From the NCBI RefSeq assembly GCF_014266025.1, contig NZ_JACMYC010000004.1:124001-188000 (forward strand): 64,000 bases of DNA, in the 5' to 3' direction. The stretch comes from Nocardioides deserti (lineage in GTDB: Bacteria > Actinomycetota > Actinomycetes > Propionibacteriales > Nocardioidaceae). Shown here in pieces: positions 24,546-32,331 of this stretch. Positions within the stretch are counted from its first letter, which is position 1. Each line of letters starts with the position of its first letter. The notes under the pieces are model-generated. The model saw only the letters and a program-made list of their open reading frames with translations. It had not been told where the DNA came from and made no database searches. A program made the translations under genes and the position numbers.

Positions 24546-25454
24546 ATGTCTCATGACGGGTCTCACGACGGGCACCAGCACCCCCGGTCGGGCCTCCGGC
24601 TCATGCACGTCCACGCCCACCCCGACGACGAGTCGAGCAAGGGAGCGGCGTCGACCGCGATGTACGTCGCGCAGGGCGTCGACGTCCACGTGGTGACCTG
24701 CACCGGCGGTGAGCGCGGGTCGATCCTCAACCCGAAGATGGACCGCCCCGACATCCTCGCCAACATCACCGAGATCCGCCGCCAGGAGATGGAGCGGGCC
24801 CGCGACATCCTCGGGGTCACCCAGGACTGGCTCGGCTTCGTCGACTCCGGCTGGCCCGAGGGCGACCCGAAGCCGCCGCTGCCGGAGGGCTGCTTCGCGC
24901 TCGTCCCGCTCGAGGAGGCGGCCGCGCCGCTGGTCCGGCTGATCCGCGAGCTGCGGCCGCACGTCGTGACGACGTACGACGAGCGCGGGGGCTACCCGCA
25001 CCCCGACCACATCAAGTGCCACCAGGTGAGCGTCGCGGCGTTCGAGGCCGCGGGCGACCCGGAGCGCTACCCCGACCTGGGGGAGCCGTGGCAGCCGCTG
25101 AAGCTCTACTACCACCACGGCTTCAACCGCCCGAAGACCCAGGCGATCCACGACGCGATGCTGGCTCACGGGCTCGAGTCGCCCTACGCGGACCGGCTGG
25201 AGGACTGGAAGCCCGAGCCGGAGTGGGACGCCCGGATCACCACGCGGGTGCCCTGCTCGGACTACTTCGGCGTCCGCGACCAGGCGCTGCTCGCCCACGC
25301 CACCCAGATCGACCCCGACGGCATGTGGTTCGCGGTCCCGCGGGAGATCCAGGAGGAGGTGTGGCCGACCGAGGACTTCGAGCTCGTCGTGAGCCACGTC
25401 GCCAGCGAGCTCCCGGAGAGCGACCTGTTCGCCGGCATCACCGACCCGTCCTGA
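24546..25454 (+). CDS. mca: Mycothiol S-conjugate amidase
   Basis: 302 residues. A PIG-L/LmbE-type zinc amidase: [11 protein letters not shown] near residue 22 supplies zinc ligands, and [13 protein letters not shown] near 150 supplies the third histidine. [12 protein letters not shown] and [15 protein letters not shown] are typical of Mca rather than of MshB. Mca cleaves mycothiol S-conjugates to mercapturic acids and glucosaminyl-inositol for detoxification. Its presence supports an actinobacterial host. Confidence 0.92.
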   Translation: MSHDGSHDGHQHPRSGLRLMHVHAHPDDESSKGAASTAMYVAQGVDVHVVTCTGGERGSILNPKMDRPDILANITEIRRQEMERARDILGVTQDWLGFVDSGWPEGDPKPPLPEGCFALVPLEEAAAPLVRLIRELRPHVVTTYDERGGYPHPDHIKCHQVSVAAFEAAGDPERYPDLGEPWQPLKLYYHHGFNRPKTQAIHDAMLAHGLESPYADRLEDWKPEPEWDARITTRVPCSDYFGVRDQALLAHATQIDPDGMWFAVPREIQEEVWPTEDFELVVSHVASELPESDLFAGITDPS

Positions 25455-25467
25455 GAGGATGGCCGGC

Positions 25468-25779
25468 ATGGCCCTCGACCTCCTCCCGCTCGCCGCCGAC
25501 GCCCTCGTCCGCGCGGCCGACCAGGCGCCGAAGCCCGAGGACGTCAAGGCGGGGTGGCTGGCGTTCGGCATCTTCATCGCCCTCGCCGTCGCCGTCGGGC
25601 TGCTCGGCTGGAGCCTCGTCCGCCGGCTGCGCAAGGCGCAGGCCTCTGAGGACGCCGGGCTCTACGGACCGTCCAACCGCCGCCCGCGGTCGGCGGAGGC
25701 GCTCCCGCTGGCCGGGCAGGACACCCCGGAGCAGGACGCCCCGGAGTCGCCCGGGTCACCCCGCCCGTCCTCCGACTGA
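25468..25779 (+). CDS. Small membrane protein downstream of mca
   Basis: 103 residues from ATG 25468. One TM at about 28-47 (GWLAFGIFIALAVAVGLLGWSLV) is followed by a basic and then Pro/Ser/Gln-rich tail. The start sits 7 nt after GAGGAT (25455-25460); an ATG at 25459 is inside that hexamer. A small membrane protein in this position next to mca is common in actinobacteria. No function is known. Confidence 0.75.
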   Translation: MALDLLPLAADALVRAADQAPKPEDVKAGWLAFGIFIALAVAVGLLGWSLVRRLRKAQASEDAGLYGPSNRRPRSAEALPLAGQDTPEQDAPESPGSPRPSSD

Positions 25780-25867
25780 CCCGCCCGCCGATGACCCGCC
25801 CGGGTCATTCCTCCGGGCGTCCGGGTGCGGCCGTCCGGAAGCGGCCGTCGTCGGCTCCGGGCCTCCC

Positions 25868-25873
25868 TACCGT
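25868..25873 (+). promoter_or_regulatory. -10 element, first secreted EEP-domain gene
   Basis: TACCGT lies 6 nt before GTG 25880. The two following paralogs have TACGGT (26848-26853) and TACCCT (27866-27871) at the same spacing. Confidence 0.5.
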
Positions 25874-25879
25874 CGTCCG

Positions 25880-26752
25880 GTGCACTCTCTCGGACCAGCG
25901 CTCGGGCGCCGCGGCGCAGCCGTCGTCCTGACCCTCGCCACGCTCCTCGCCACCGTCCTCGGATCGGCCGGCGCCGCTCCGGCCGCGTCCGCCGTCCCCG
26001 CGCGGCCGACCAGCCCGAGCTTCGAGGTCGCCACCTTCAACCAGCTCGGCAGCCAGCACACGCTCGGCCGGGGCGGCTGGGGGCCCGGCCGGGTCCGCGC
26101 CGCGATCACCGCCGGCCTCATCGAGCGCAAGGGCGTCGACGTCGTCGGCCTCCAGGAGGTGCAGGCCGACCAGCTCGCGGTCCTCCAGCGCAAGCTCGAG
26201 GGGTACGACGTGTGGCCGGGCACCGCGCTCGGCGGCGGCGGGCTGCGGCTGCAGATCGCGTGGAAGAGGTGGCTGTTCCGCCTGGTCGACGCCGGCAGCA
26301 TCCGGACGGCGTTCGACCGCCAGGTCCGCCCCGTCCCGTGGGTGCTGCTCGAGCACCGCGCGACCGGTCGCAAGTTCTACGTCGTCGACCACCACAACAG
26401 CCCGCGCGGGCTCGAGGACGAGCGGGACTCCGCCACCCGCAAGGTGGTGCGGCTCGTCGAGCGGCTGCGCGCCACCGGCCGCGCGGTCTTCGTCGTCGGC
26501 GACATGAACGAGCACACCGAGACGTTCTGCACGATCGTCGGCCTGACCGACCTGCTCGCCCCCAACGGCGGCTCGGCGTCGTCCCCGCGCTCGTGCAGCC
26601 CGCCCCCGGGACGGCTGGGCATCGACTGGATCTTCGGCGCCGGCCCGATGACGTTCTCGCGCTACACCGTGCTCGAGGGCAGCGCCGTCCGCGCGGCGAG
26701 CGACCACCCGCTCGTCCGGGCGACCGTCACCCTGCGCCCCCGGCGGCGCTGA
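25880..26752 (+). CDS. Secreted endonuclease/exonuclease/phosphatase-family protein, copy 1
   Basis: 290 residues from GTG 25880. A signal peptide covers ~1-40. The EEP (DNase I-like) fold is complete: Asn in ATFNQLGSQH, Glu in VGLQEVQ, NSPRG, Asp/Asn in VGDMNEH, DWIFG, and the catalytic His in ASDHPLV. The enzymes are metal-dependent phosphodiesterases (nucleases, sphingomyelinases, inositol phosphatases). The substrate is unknown. It is the first of three tandem paralogs that share GSQH after the catalytic Asn. The stop codon lies inside a 14-bp tandem repeat. Confidence 0.85.
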   Translation: MHSLGPALGRRGAAVVLTLATLLATVLGSAGAAPAASAVPARPTSPSFEVATFNQLGSQHTLGRGGWGPGRVRAAITAGLIERKGVDVVGLQEVQADQLAVLQRKLEGYDVWPGTALGGGGLRLQIAWKRWLFRLVDAGSIRTAFDRQVRPVPWVLLEHRATGRKFYVVDHHNSPRGLEDERDSATRKVVRLVERLRATGRAVFVVGDMNEHTETFCTIVGLTDLLAPNGGSASSPRSCSPPPGRLGIDWIFGAGPMTFSRYTVLEGSAVRAASDHPLVRATVTLRPRRR

Positions 26753-26803
26753 TCCGGGGGCGCTGATCCGGGGGCGCTGATCCGGGGGCGCTGATCCGGG
26801 GGC
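26748..26803. repeat. Tandem repeat, 4 x 14 bp
   Basis: Four perfect copies of GCTGATCCGGGGGC. The first copy contains the TGA stop of EEP copy 1; the rest form the intergenic spacer to copy 2. The number of units could vary by slippage without altering either protein. Confidence 0.95.
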
Positions 26804-26859
26804 GCCGCCGCACGGCGGGGCGGTTGCTGGACTGGACCACGCGTGGCTACGGTCCCCGG

Positions 26860-27810
26860 GTGCCCCGAGCCAGGACCGCAGGACCGACCCCAGCCGGGTC
26901 CGTGCGGTCCACCCCGGTCGCCGGCTCGGTCGCCGGCTCGGTCGCCGCATCGTTCGCCGCGGCCCTGGTGCTGACCCTCGCGGCCGGCCTCCTCCCCGCT
27001 GCCGCGGCCACACCCGCAGGTGAGCCCGTCGGTGAGTCCGTCGGGACCGACGCGCGCCGGTCGGCCGTCTTCGGCTTCAAGATCGCCACCTTCAACGTGC
27101 TCGGCAGCCAGCACACCCGCGGCCGGGGCGGCTTCGCCCCCGGCACCCAGCGCGCCCGGTGGACGGCCGGTGCCATCAGCCAGCGCGACATCGACGTCAT
27201 CGGCCTCCAGGAGGTCCAGCGCGACCAGCTGCGGGTGCTGCGCAACCGCCTCCCTGGCCACCGGTTCTGGCCCGGCCGCAGCCTCGGCGACCGGGGCGTC
27301 CGCCTGCAGATCGCCTTCCGAACCAAGCGGTTCCGGCTCGTCGACCACGGCGGGATGACGACCACGTTCGACCACCAGACCCGGCCGATCCCGTGGGTCG
27401 AGCTGCGCGACCGGCGCACCGGCCGCTCCTTCTACGTCATCGACGTGCACAACTCCCCGCGGCGGATGGAGCGCGAGCGTGACCGGGCCACCCGCAAGCA
27501 GGTCCGGCTGGTCCAGAAGCTCCGGGCACGCGGTCGGCCCGTCTTCGTCACCGCCGACGCCAACGAACGTCGGGAGTTCTACTGCCGGATGACCCGGCGC
27601 ACCGACCTCAGGTCCGCCAGCGGCGGCAGCACCCGTGGCCGCACCTGCGTCCCGCCCCAGGGCCGCCTGCGCATCGACTGGATCCTCGGCGGTGGACCCC
27701 GCGTGCTGTTCTCCGGCTATCGCGAGGACCGCGGCTACCGGGTGCGCCGCGCCAGCGACCACGCGCTGCTCCAGGCCCGGGTGCGCGTCCGCGCGCCCCG
27801 GCGAGGCTGA
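26860..27810 (+). CDS. Secreted endonuclease/exonuclease/phosphatase-family protein, copy 2
   Basis: 316 residues from GTG 26860. The long signal region (~1-62) includes an imperfect small repeat (AGSVAGSVA). The EEP residues are retained: ATFNVLGSQH, IGLQEVQ, IDVHNSPR, TADANERR, DWILG, ASDHALL. The sequence is very Arg-rich compared with copy 1. It appears to be a tandem duplicate that has diverged substantially. It is exported; a phosphodiester substrate is presumed but unidentified. Confidence 0.85.
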   Translation: MPRARTAGPTPAGSVRSTPVAGSVAGSVAASFAAALVLTLAAGLLPAAAATPAGEPVGESVGTDARRSAVFGFKIATFNVLGSQHTRGRGGFAPGTQRARWTAGAISQRDIDVIGLQEVQRDQLRVLRNRLPGHRFWPGRSLGDRGVRLQIAFRTKRFRLVDHGGMTTTFDHQTRPIPWVELRDRRTGRSFYVIDVHNSPRRMERERDRATRKQVRLVQKLRARGRPVFVTADANERREFYCRMTRRTDLRSASGGSTRGRTCVPPQGRLRIDWILGGGPRVLFSGYREDRGYRVRRASDHALLQARVRVRAPRRG

Positions 27811-27877
27811 CCCGTCGGCTGTCCGCAGGGTGTCCGTCGAGGCTGGCAACCGCCGTCGCGGCGGCTACCCTGCTCCG

Positions 27878-28939
27878 GTGCGTCGCCGTCCCACCGCTCC
27901 CGTCGTCCTCGTGGTGGCCGTGCTCCTCACCGGCCTCGCGGTCGTCGCGGGCCTCGGGCTCGCCCCGCGCGAGGTGCAGGTGCCGATCGCGGTCGGTGCG
28001 CCGGTCGAGGTCGCCGGCGCGCAGGTCTCGGCCCGCGGTGAGCGCGTCTCCCGCGAGGCCGACCGCGCGCCCGCGGCCTCCCGCTCACGCACCGAGGCGG
28101 TGTCCGGGCTGGTCGCGCCGGAGCCGCCGCCGTACCGCCTGCAGCGCGCCGGCGCCCCGCTGCGCCGGGTCCCGGTCCGCCCGGTCCGCCAGGTCCCGCC
28201 CGGTCCCGTCCCCGGCGACCCGTTCACCTTCCAGGTGGGCACGCTCAACGTCCAGGGCAGCCAGCACCGCGCCAACGGCACTGGCCGCGCCGCCATGCAC
28301 GCGAGCACGATCCTCGGCCGCGGCGTCGACCTCGTCGGCTTCCAGGAGGTCCAGGACGACCAGCTCGCGGTGCTGCGCTCGCGGCTGCCCGGCTGGACGA
28401 TCTGGCCCGGCCAGTCGCTGGGCAACCAGGGGGTGCGGCTGCAGATCGGCTGGCGCGACGACCTCTTCGAGCTCGTCGACACCGGCTCGATCATCACGAC
28501 CTTCGACCACCAGTCGCGGCCGATCCCCTACGTCCTGCTCCGGGACCGCGCGACGACCGGCGAGTTCTGGGTGATCGACCTGCACAACTCCCCGCGCGAC
28601 CAGGAGGCCGACCGCGACGCCGCCACCGGTGCGCAGATCGCGCTGGTCGAGCGGCTCAAGGCGACCGGCAAGCCGGTGCTGCTGATGGGCGACACCAACG
28701 AGAAGACCGAGTTCGGCTGCCGGGTGTCGGCGGCCACCGGGATGATCGGCTCGAACGGCGCGACGCCGACGTCCTGCGTGGGCGCCGGCCCGATCAAGAT
28801 CGACAAGATCATGGGCGTCGGGGGAGTGGCCTTCAGCGGCCACGTCGTCGACTACGGCGCCCCGGTGCGTGCCGCCACCGACCATGCCTTCGTCCGCGCG
28901 ACGGTCACCGTCACGCCGATGGTCACGCCGGGCGGCTGA
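27878..28939 (+). CDS. Secreted or anchored endonuclease/exonuclease/phosphatase-family protein, copy 3
   Basis: 353 residues from GTG 27878. An N-terminal hydrophobic helix (~8-30) is followed by an Arg/Pro-rich linker (~60-110), so the catalytic domain may be held off the membrane or wall. The EEP residues are GTLNVQGSQH, VGFQEVQ, IDLHNSPR, MGDTNEK and ATDHAFV; the usual DWI is DKI here. The 3' end overlaps the convergent methyltransferase gene by 17 bp. Confidence 0.85.
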   Translation: MRRRPTAPVVLVVAVLLTGLAVVAGLGLAPREVQVPIAVGAPVEVAGAQVSARGERVSREADRAPAASRSRTEAVSGLVAPEPPPYRLQRAGAPLRRVPVRPVRQVPPGPVPGDPFTFQVGTLNVQGSQHRANGTGRAAMHASTILGRGVDLVGFQEVQDDQLAVLRSRLPGWTIWPGQSLGNQGVRLQIGWRDDLFELVDTGSIITTFDHQSRPIPYVLLRDRATTGEFWVIDLHNSPRDQEADRDAATGAQIALVERLKATGKPVLLMGDTNEKTEFGCRVSAATGMIGSNGATPTSCVGAGPIKIDKIMGVGGVAFSGHVVDYGAPVRAATDHAFVRATVTVTPMVTPGG

Positions 28940-29546
28940 CCCGCACGACGCAGTCCCAGGCGGTGCGCCCAGGAACGTCGCCGTGGCCGGGCTCGACCTC
29001 CCGCGCGACCCGGCCCGCGCGCACGACCTCGTGCGGCAGCCCGGCCAGGTCCGCGAGCACGTCCTCGGCGCTCATCAGCACCTCCGGGTCCTGCGGGCCG
29101 CCGGTGCCCTCGGTCAGGTTGGTCCGGTCGTGGGCGACCAGGAGCAGCGTCCCGCCGGGGGCGAGCGCCCCGTGCGCGGCCCGGACCGCGACCCGGCGCC
29201 GTGCGGGCGGCAGCTGCAGGTAGGCGAGCAGCACCAGGTCGTACGCCGTGCCGGCCGGCGGGTGCCAGGTGGTGGCGTCGGCCGGCACCCACGCGACCGA
29301 GCCGGTGAGCGTGGTCGCGTCCGCCACGCGGCGGCCCTTCGCCAGCCCGACGGCCGAGAAGTCGACCGCGGTCACCCGCCACCCGCGTGCGGCCAGCCAG
29401 AGCGCGTGCCGGCCCTCCCCGGCGGCCAGGTCGAGGGCCCGGCCCGGCGCAAGATCGGCGCACTCGGCGGCCACCACGGCGTTCGGGCCGGGCGACCAGA
29501 CCAGCTCGCTGGCGGCGTACCGCTCGTCCCAGGCGTCCGCGTCCAC
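28923..29546 (-). CDS. Class I SAM-dependent methyltransferase
   Basis: 207 residues from GTG 29546. SAM-binding motif I is ALDLAAGEGRHALWLA near residue 38. Motif II is around VTAVDFSAVGL, and motif IV is YDLVLLAYLQLP. The opening WDERYAASELVWSPGPN is typical of small TehB/UbiE-like methyltransferases of actinobacteria. The acceptor is unknown. It is convergent with EEP copy 3, sharing 17 bp. Confidence 0.88.
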   Translation of the reverse strand: MDADAWDERYAASELVWSPGPNAVVAAECADLAPGRALDLAAGEGRHALWLAARGWRVTAVDFSAVGLAKGRRVADATTLTGSVAWVPADATTWHPPAGTAYDLVLLAYLQLPPARRRVAVRAAHGALAPGGTLLLVAHDRTNLTEGTGGPQDPEVLMSAEDVLADLAGLPHEVVRAGRVAREVEPGHGDVPGRTAWDCVVRVSRPA

Positions 29547-29639
29547 GGGACCGAGTCAAGCACCGGACTCCGCCTCTGGCGACCCGGGTACCGGCCCCTG
29601 CGAACCATCGCCGAAGCGGTCGACGACCGCAGGAACGAG

Positions 29640-30137
29640 GTGACGTCTCGTGGAGGACACGACACAGCAGGACCAGCCCGTGGCGCTCGGCGCCGCCGCC
29701 ACCGCGTTGGGGGTCGCCCTGACCGTGGCCGCTCCGGTCACGCCCGCGGAGGCCGCTACCGCGGCCGGTGCGGGCGGTTAGCCGCCGACGCCCGAGCCGC
29801 GACCAACGCCCAACGGGTCGACCACGGCCGGGCGCGCGTGGGCACGAACGGCTGCCTGCAGCGCAAGGCCGTCAAGCAGGCCCAGCGGATGGCCCGCGCG
29901 GGCCGGATGTGGCACCAGGACCTCCAACGCGTCCTGCGCGACTGCGACATGCGGGTCGTGGGGGAGAACGTCGCGCAGGGCTACCGGACCGGCAGGGCCA
30001 CCGTGAACCGCGGCTGGATGCGGTCGGCCGGCCACCGGCAGAACATCCTCGAGCCGGACTTCCGGACCATGGGTCTCGCCGCCCGTCAGGGCACCGGCGG
30101 CCGGTGGTACGTCGCGCAGGTGTTCGGCGCGCGCTGA
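29640..30137 (+). CDS. CAP/SCP-domain secreted protein, signal sequence out of frame
   Basis: The C-terminal ~120 residues are a CAP (SCP/PR-1, pathogenesis-related) domain: TNAQRVDHGRARVG, AQRMARAGRMWHQDL, VVGENVAQGYRTG, WMRSAGHRQNILEPDFRTMGLAA. These domains are usually secreted. In the CAP frame the region from GTG 29640 gives only an Arg-rich tract. The other frame from GTG 29650 encodes a hydrophobic, Ala-rich leader (ALGAAATALGVALTVAAPVTPAEAA) and stops at TAG 29779, exactly where the CAP frame becomes sensible. One missing base near 29775 would fuse them. It may be a pseudogene or a sequence error. Confidence 0.65.
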   Translation: MTSRGGHDTAGPARGARRRRHRVGGRPDRGRSGHARGGRYRGRCGRLAADARAATNAQRVDHGRARVGTNGCLQRKAVKQAQRMARAGRMWHQDLQRVLRDCDMRVVGENVAQGYRTGRATVNRGWMRSAGHRQNILEPDFRTMGLAARQGTGGRWYVAQVFGAR

Positions 30138-30169
30138 CCCGGCCAGGCGGTCGGGCCGGGGCGCGGCCG

Positions 30170-30547
30170 TCAGGCGGAGGCGCCGCCCTGGTCCGCGGCG
30201 GCCGCCTGGCGGCGTACGTCCTCCATGTCCAGGCCGCGCACCGCGCCGATGAGCTGCTCGAGGCCCTGCGGCGGGAGGGCGCCGGGCTGGGCGTAGACGA
30301 GGATCCCCTCGCGGAAGGCCATCAGCGTCGGGATCGAGGTGATCCGTGCGGCCGCCGCGAGCTCCTGCTGCGCCTCGGTGTCGACGGAGCCGAACGTGAT
30401 GTCGGCGTGCTGCTCGGAGGCCGCCTCGTAGGTGGGCGCGAACTGCCGGCACGGTCCGCACCAGCTCGCCCAGAAGTCCACGAGCAGGATGTCGCTGTCC
30501 GCGACGTGCTGCTCGAAGTTCGCGCCGGTCAGCTCGATGGTCGCCAT
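30170..30547 (-). CDS. trxA: Thioredoxin
   Basis: 125 residues from ATG 30547. Active site WCGPC at residues 29-33, DFWASWCGPCRQFAPTYE, the cis-proline in ITSIPTLMAF, and the usual length plus a short C-terminal extension. It reduces protein disulfides and can supply electrons to MsrA. ACGGTA (30554-30559; TACCGT on the coding strand) lies 6 nt upstream, consistent with a leaderless transcript. The longer frame to 30742 has no homology. Confidence 0.92.
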   Translation of the reverse strand: MATIELTGANFEQHVADSDILLVDFWASWCGPCRQFAPTYEAASEQHADITFGSVDTEAQQELAAAARITSIPTLMAFREGILVYAQPGALPPQGLEQLIGAVRGLDMEDVRRQAAAADQGGASA

Positions 30548-30635
30548 GTCCCCACGGTACGTCGCGGGCGGGAGCCGGACGAGCCCGCGTGCGACCCGCG
30601 TGCGACCGCAGGGCGAGACCCCCTGGTCCAGACCT

Positions 30636-30651
30636 GTGGAAGCGTTTCCAC
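30636..30651. promoter_or_regulatory. LacI-type operator 1
   Basis: GTGGAAGCGTTTCCAC is a near-perfect palindrome of the LacI/GalR class. It lies 175 bp before the binding-protein gene whose operon encodes a LacI regulator, and upstream of the promoter at 30714. Confidence 0.65.
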
Positions 30652-30713
30652 GGCAGGTCCCGCGGAATGACGCTCGCGTTACAGAATCGTGACGCGACGT
30701 GCTGTCGGTGACC

Positions 30714-30742
30714 TTGACCACTGGGTGCGCAAGCGCTTGCAT
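30714..30742 (+). promoter_or_regulatory. Sugar ABC operon promoter with LacI-type operator 2
   Basis: A -35-like TTGACC (30714-30719) and TTGCAT (30737-30742) are separated by 17 nt. The perfect palindrome GCAAGCGCTTGC (30729-30740) overlaps the spacer and -10, so a bound LacI protein would block polymerase. The -10 match is weak. Confidence 0.6.
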
Positions 30743-30810
30743 CGGGGTCCGGCACGGTCGCCGCGAGTCCGACGCAGGTGACCGACCACGGGACTAGATA
30801 GGGAGAACGC

Positions 30811-32193
30811 ATGCGTTCGTTGAAGAGATCCGGCCTCGCAGGCGCGGCCGTCCTGCTGGCCGCCAGCGCGGCGCTCGCGGGCTGCGCCGACGACAGCGAG
30901 AACGACGGCGGCGGCAGCGCCGGCGGCACCGCCCCCGGCGACGGCAAGGCCGAGTGCGAGGGCATGACCGAGTGGGGCGACCTCACCGGTCGCGATGTCA
31001 CGGTCTACACCTCGATCGTGGCCCCCGAGGACCAGCCCCACATCGACTCCTGGAAGGTCTTCGAGGACTGCACCGGGGCCGACGTCAAGTACGAGGGCTC
31101 CAAGGAGTTCGAGGCGCAGCTGCAGGTGCGCGTCCAGGCCGGCAACCCGCCGGACATCGCCTACATCCCGCAGCCGGGCCTGCTCCAGACCCTGGTCGGC
31201 ACCGGCAAGGTCGTCGAGGCGCCCGAGGGTGTCTCGGAGAACGTCGACGAGTTCTTCGGTGAGGACTGGAAGGGCTACGGCAGCGTCGACGACACGTTCT
31301 ACGCCGCCCCGCTCGGCGCGAACGTGAAGTCCTTCGTCTGGTACTCCCCGAAGATGTTCGCCGACAACGGCTGGGAGATCCCGGAGACCTGGGACGACAT
31401 GATGGCGCTGACCGAGGAGATCGCGCAGGCCGGCGACATCAAGCCGTGGTGCGCTGGCATCGAGTCCGGCGAGGCCACCGGCTGGCCGGCCACCGACTGG
31501 CTCGAGGACGTCCTGCTCCGCACCGGCGGCCCGGACGTCTACGACCAGTGGGTCAACCACGAGATCCCGTTCAACGACGACGCCGTCGTCGAGGGCCTCG
31601 ACACCGTGGGCGAGATCCTGAAGAACGAGGACTACGTCAACGGCGGCATCGGCGACGTGAAGTCGATCGCGACCACCCCCTTCCAGGAGGGCGGCCTGCC
31701 GATCCTCGACGGCGAGTGCGCGCTGCACCGGATGGCGAGCTTCTACGCCGCCAACTGGCCCGAGGGGACCGACGTGTCGCAGAACGGCGACGCGTTCGCC
31801 TTCTACCTCCCGCCGATCGGTGACGAGTTCGGCAGCCCGGTCCTCGGTGGTGGCGAGTTCGTCGCCGCGTTCTCCGACGCGCCGGAGGTCCAGGCCTTCC
31901 AGACCTTCCTGTCCAGCGACACCTGGGCCAACGAGAAGGCCAAGGCCACCCCGGGCGGCGGCTGGGTGAGCGCCAACACCGGTCTGGAGATCTCCAACCT
32001 GTCCAGCCCGATCGACCAGCTGTCGGCGGAGATCTTCCAGGACCCCGACGCGGTCTTCCGCTTCGACGGCTCCGACCAGATGCCCGGTGCCGTCGGCGCC
32101 GGCTCCTTCTGGACCGAGATGACCGCCTGGATCGCCCAGGGCCAGAGCACCGAGGACTCCCTCACGAAGATCGAGGAGTCCTGGGAGGACTGA
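30811..32193 (+). CDS. Sugar ABC transporter substrate-binding lipoprotein (AglE-like)
   Basis: 460 residues. Lipobox LAGC gives Cys25. A Gly/Ser linker leads into a family-1 solute-binding fold (VTVYTSIVAPEDQPHIDSWKVFEDCTGADVKYEG ... PPDIAYIPQPG ... NEKAKATPGGGWVSAN). The style fits the alpha-glucoside/oligosaccharide group (AglE). It is first in an operon with two permeases and a LacI regulator, behind LacI-type operators. Substrate specificity is inferred by similarity of style only. No ATPase gene is in the operon. Confidence 0.88.
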   Translation: MRSLKRSGLAGAAVLLAASAALAGCADDSENDGGGSAGGTAPGDGKAECEGMTEWGDLTGRDVTVYTSIVAPEDQPHIDSWKVFEDCTGADVKYEGSKEFEAQLQVRVQAGNPPDIAYIPQPGLLQTLVGTGKVVEAPEGVSENVDEFFGEDWKGYGSVDDTFYAAPLGANVKSFVWYSPKMFADNGWEIPETWDDMMALTEEIAQAGDIKPWCAGIESGEATGWPATDWLEDVLLRTGGPDVYDQWVNHEIPFNDDAVVEGLDTVGEILKNEDYVNGGIGDVKSIATTPFQEGGLPILDGECALHRMASFYAANWPEGTDVSQNGDAFAFYLPPIGDEFGSPVLGGGEFVAAFSDAPEVQAFQTFLSSDTWANEKAKATPGGGWVSANTGLEISNLSSPIDQLSAEIFQDPDAVFRFDGSDQMPGAVGAGSFWTEMTAWIAQGQSTEDSLTKIEESWED

Positions 32194-32211
32194 TCTCAGC
32201 AGGTGACACGC

Positions 32212-32247
32212 CCCCTCCCGGTCGGCCGCTCGGCCGGCCGGGAGGGG
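32212..32247 (+). terminator. Intra-operon hairpin after the binding-protein gene
   Basis: A stem of CCCCTCCCGG paired with CCGGGAGGGG (32212-32221 with 32238-32247), extended by TCGGCC/GGCCGG around a GCTC loop. There is no T-run. In ABC importer operons such hairpins stabilise or attenuate so that the binding protein is made in excess. Confidence 0.7.
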
Positions 32248-32331
32248 CCCGTCCACGCCAGCTGCGTCCCGCCCCGTCGTACGTCCGGCCGATGAGCCCT
32301 CGGGCCCGGCCCCAGCCCTCCGGAGTGCCCC

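Noticed and set aside
28852..29559. 235-residue alternative frame of the methyltransferase region
   Set aside because: Arg/Ala/Gly-rich shadow of the true methyltransferase at 28923-29546.
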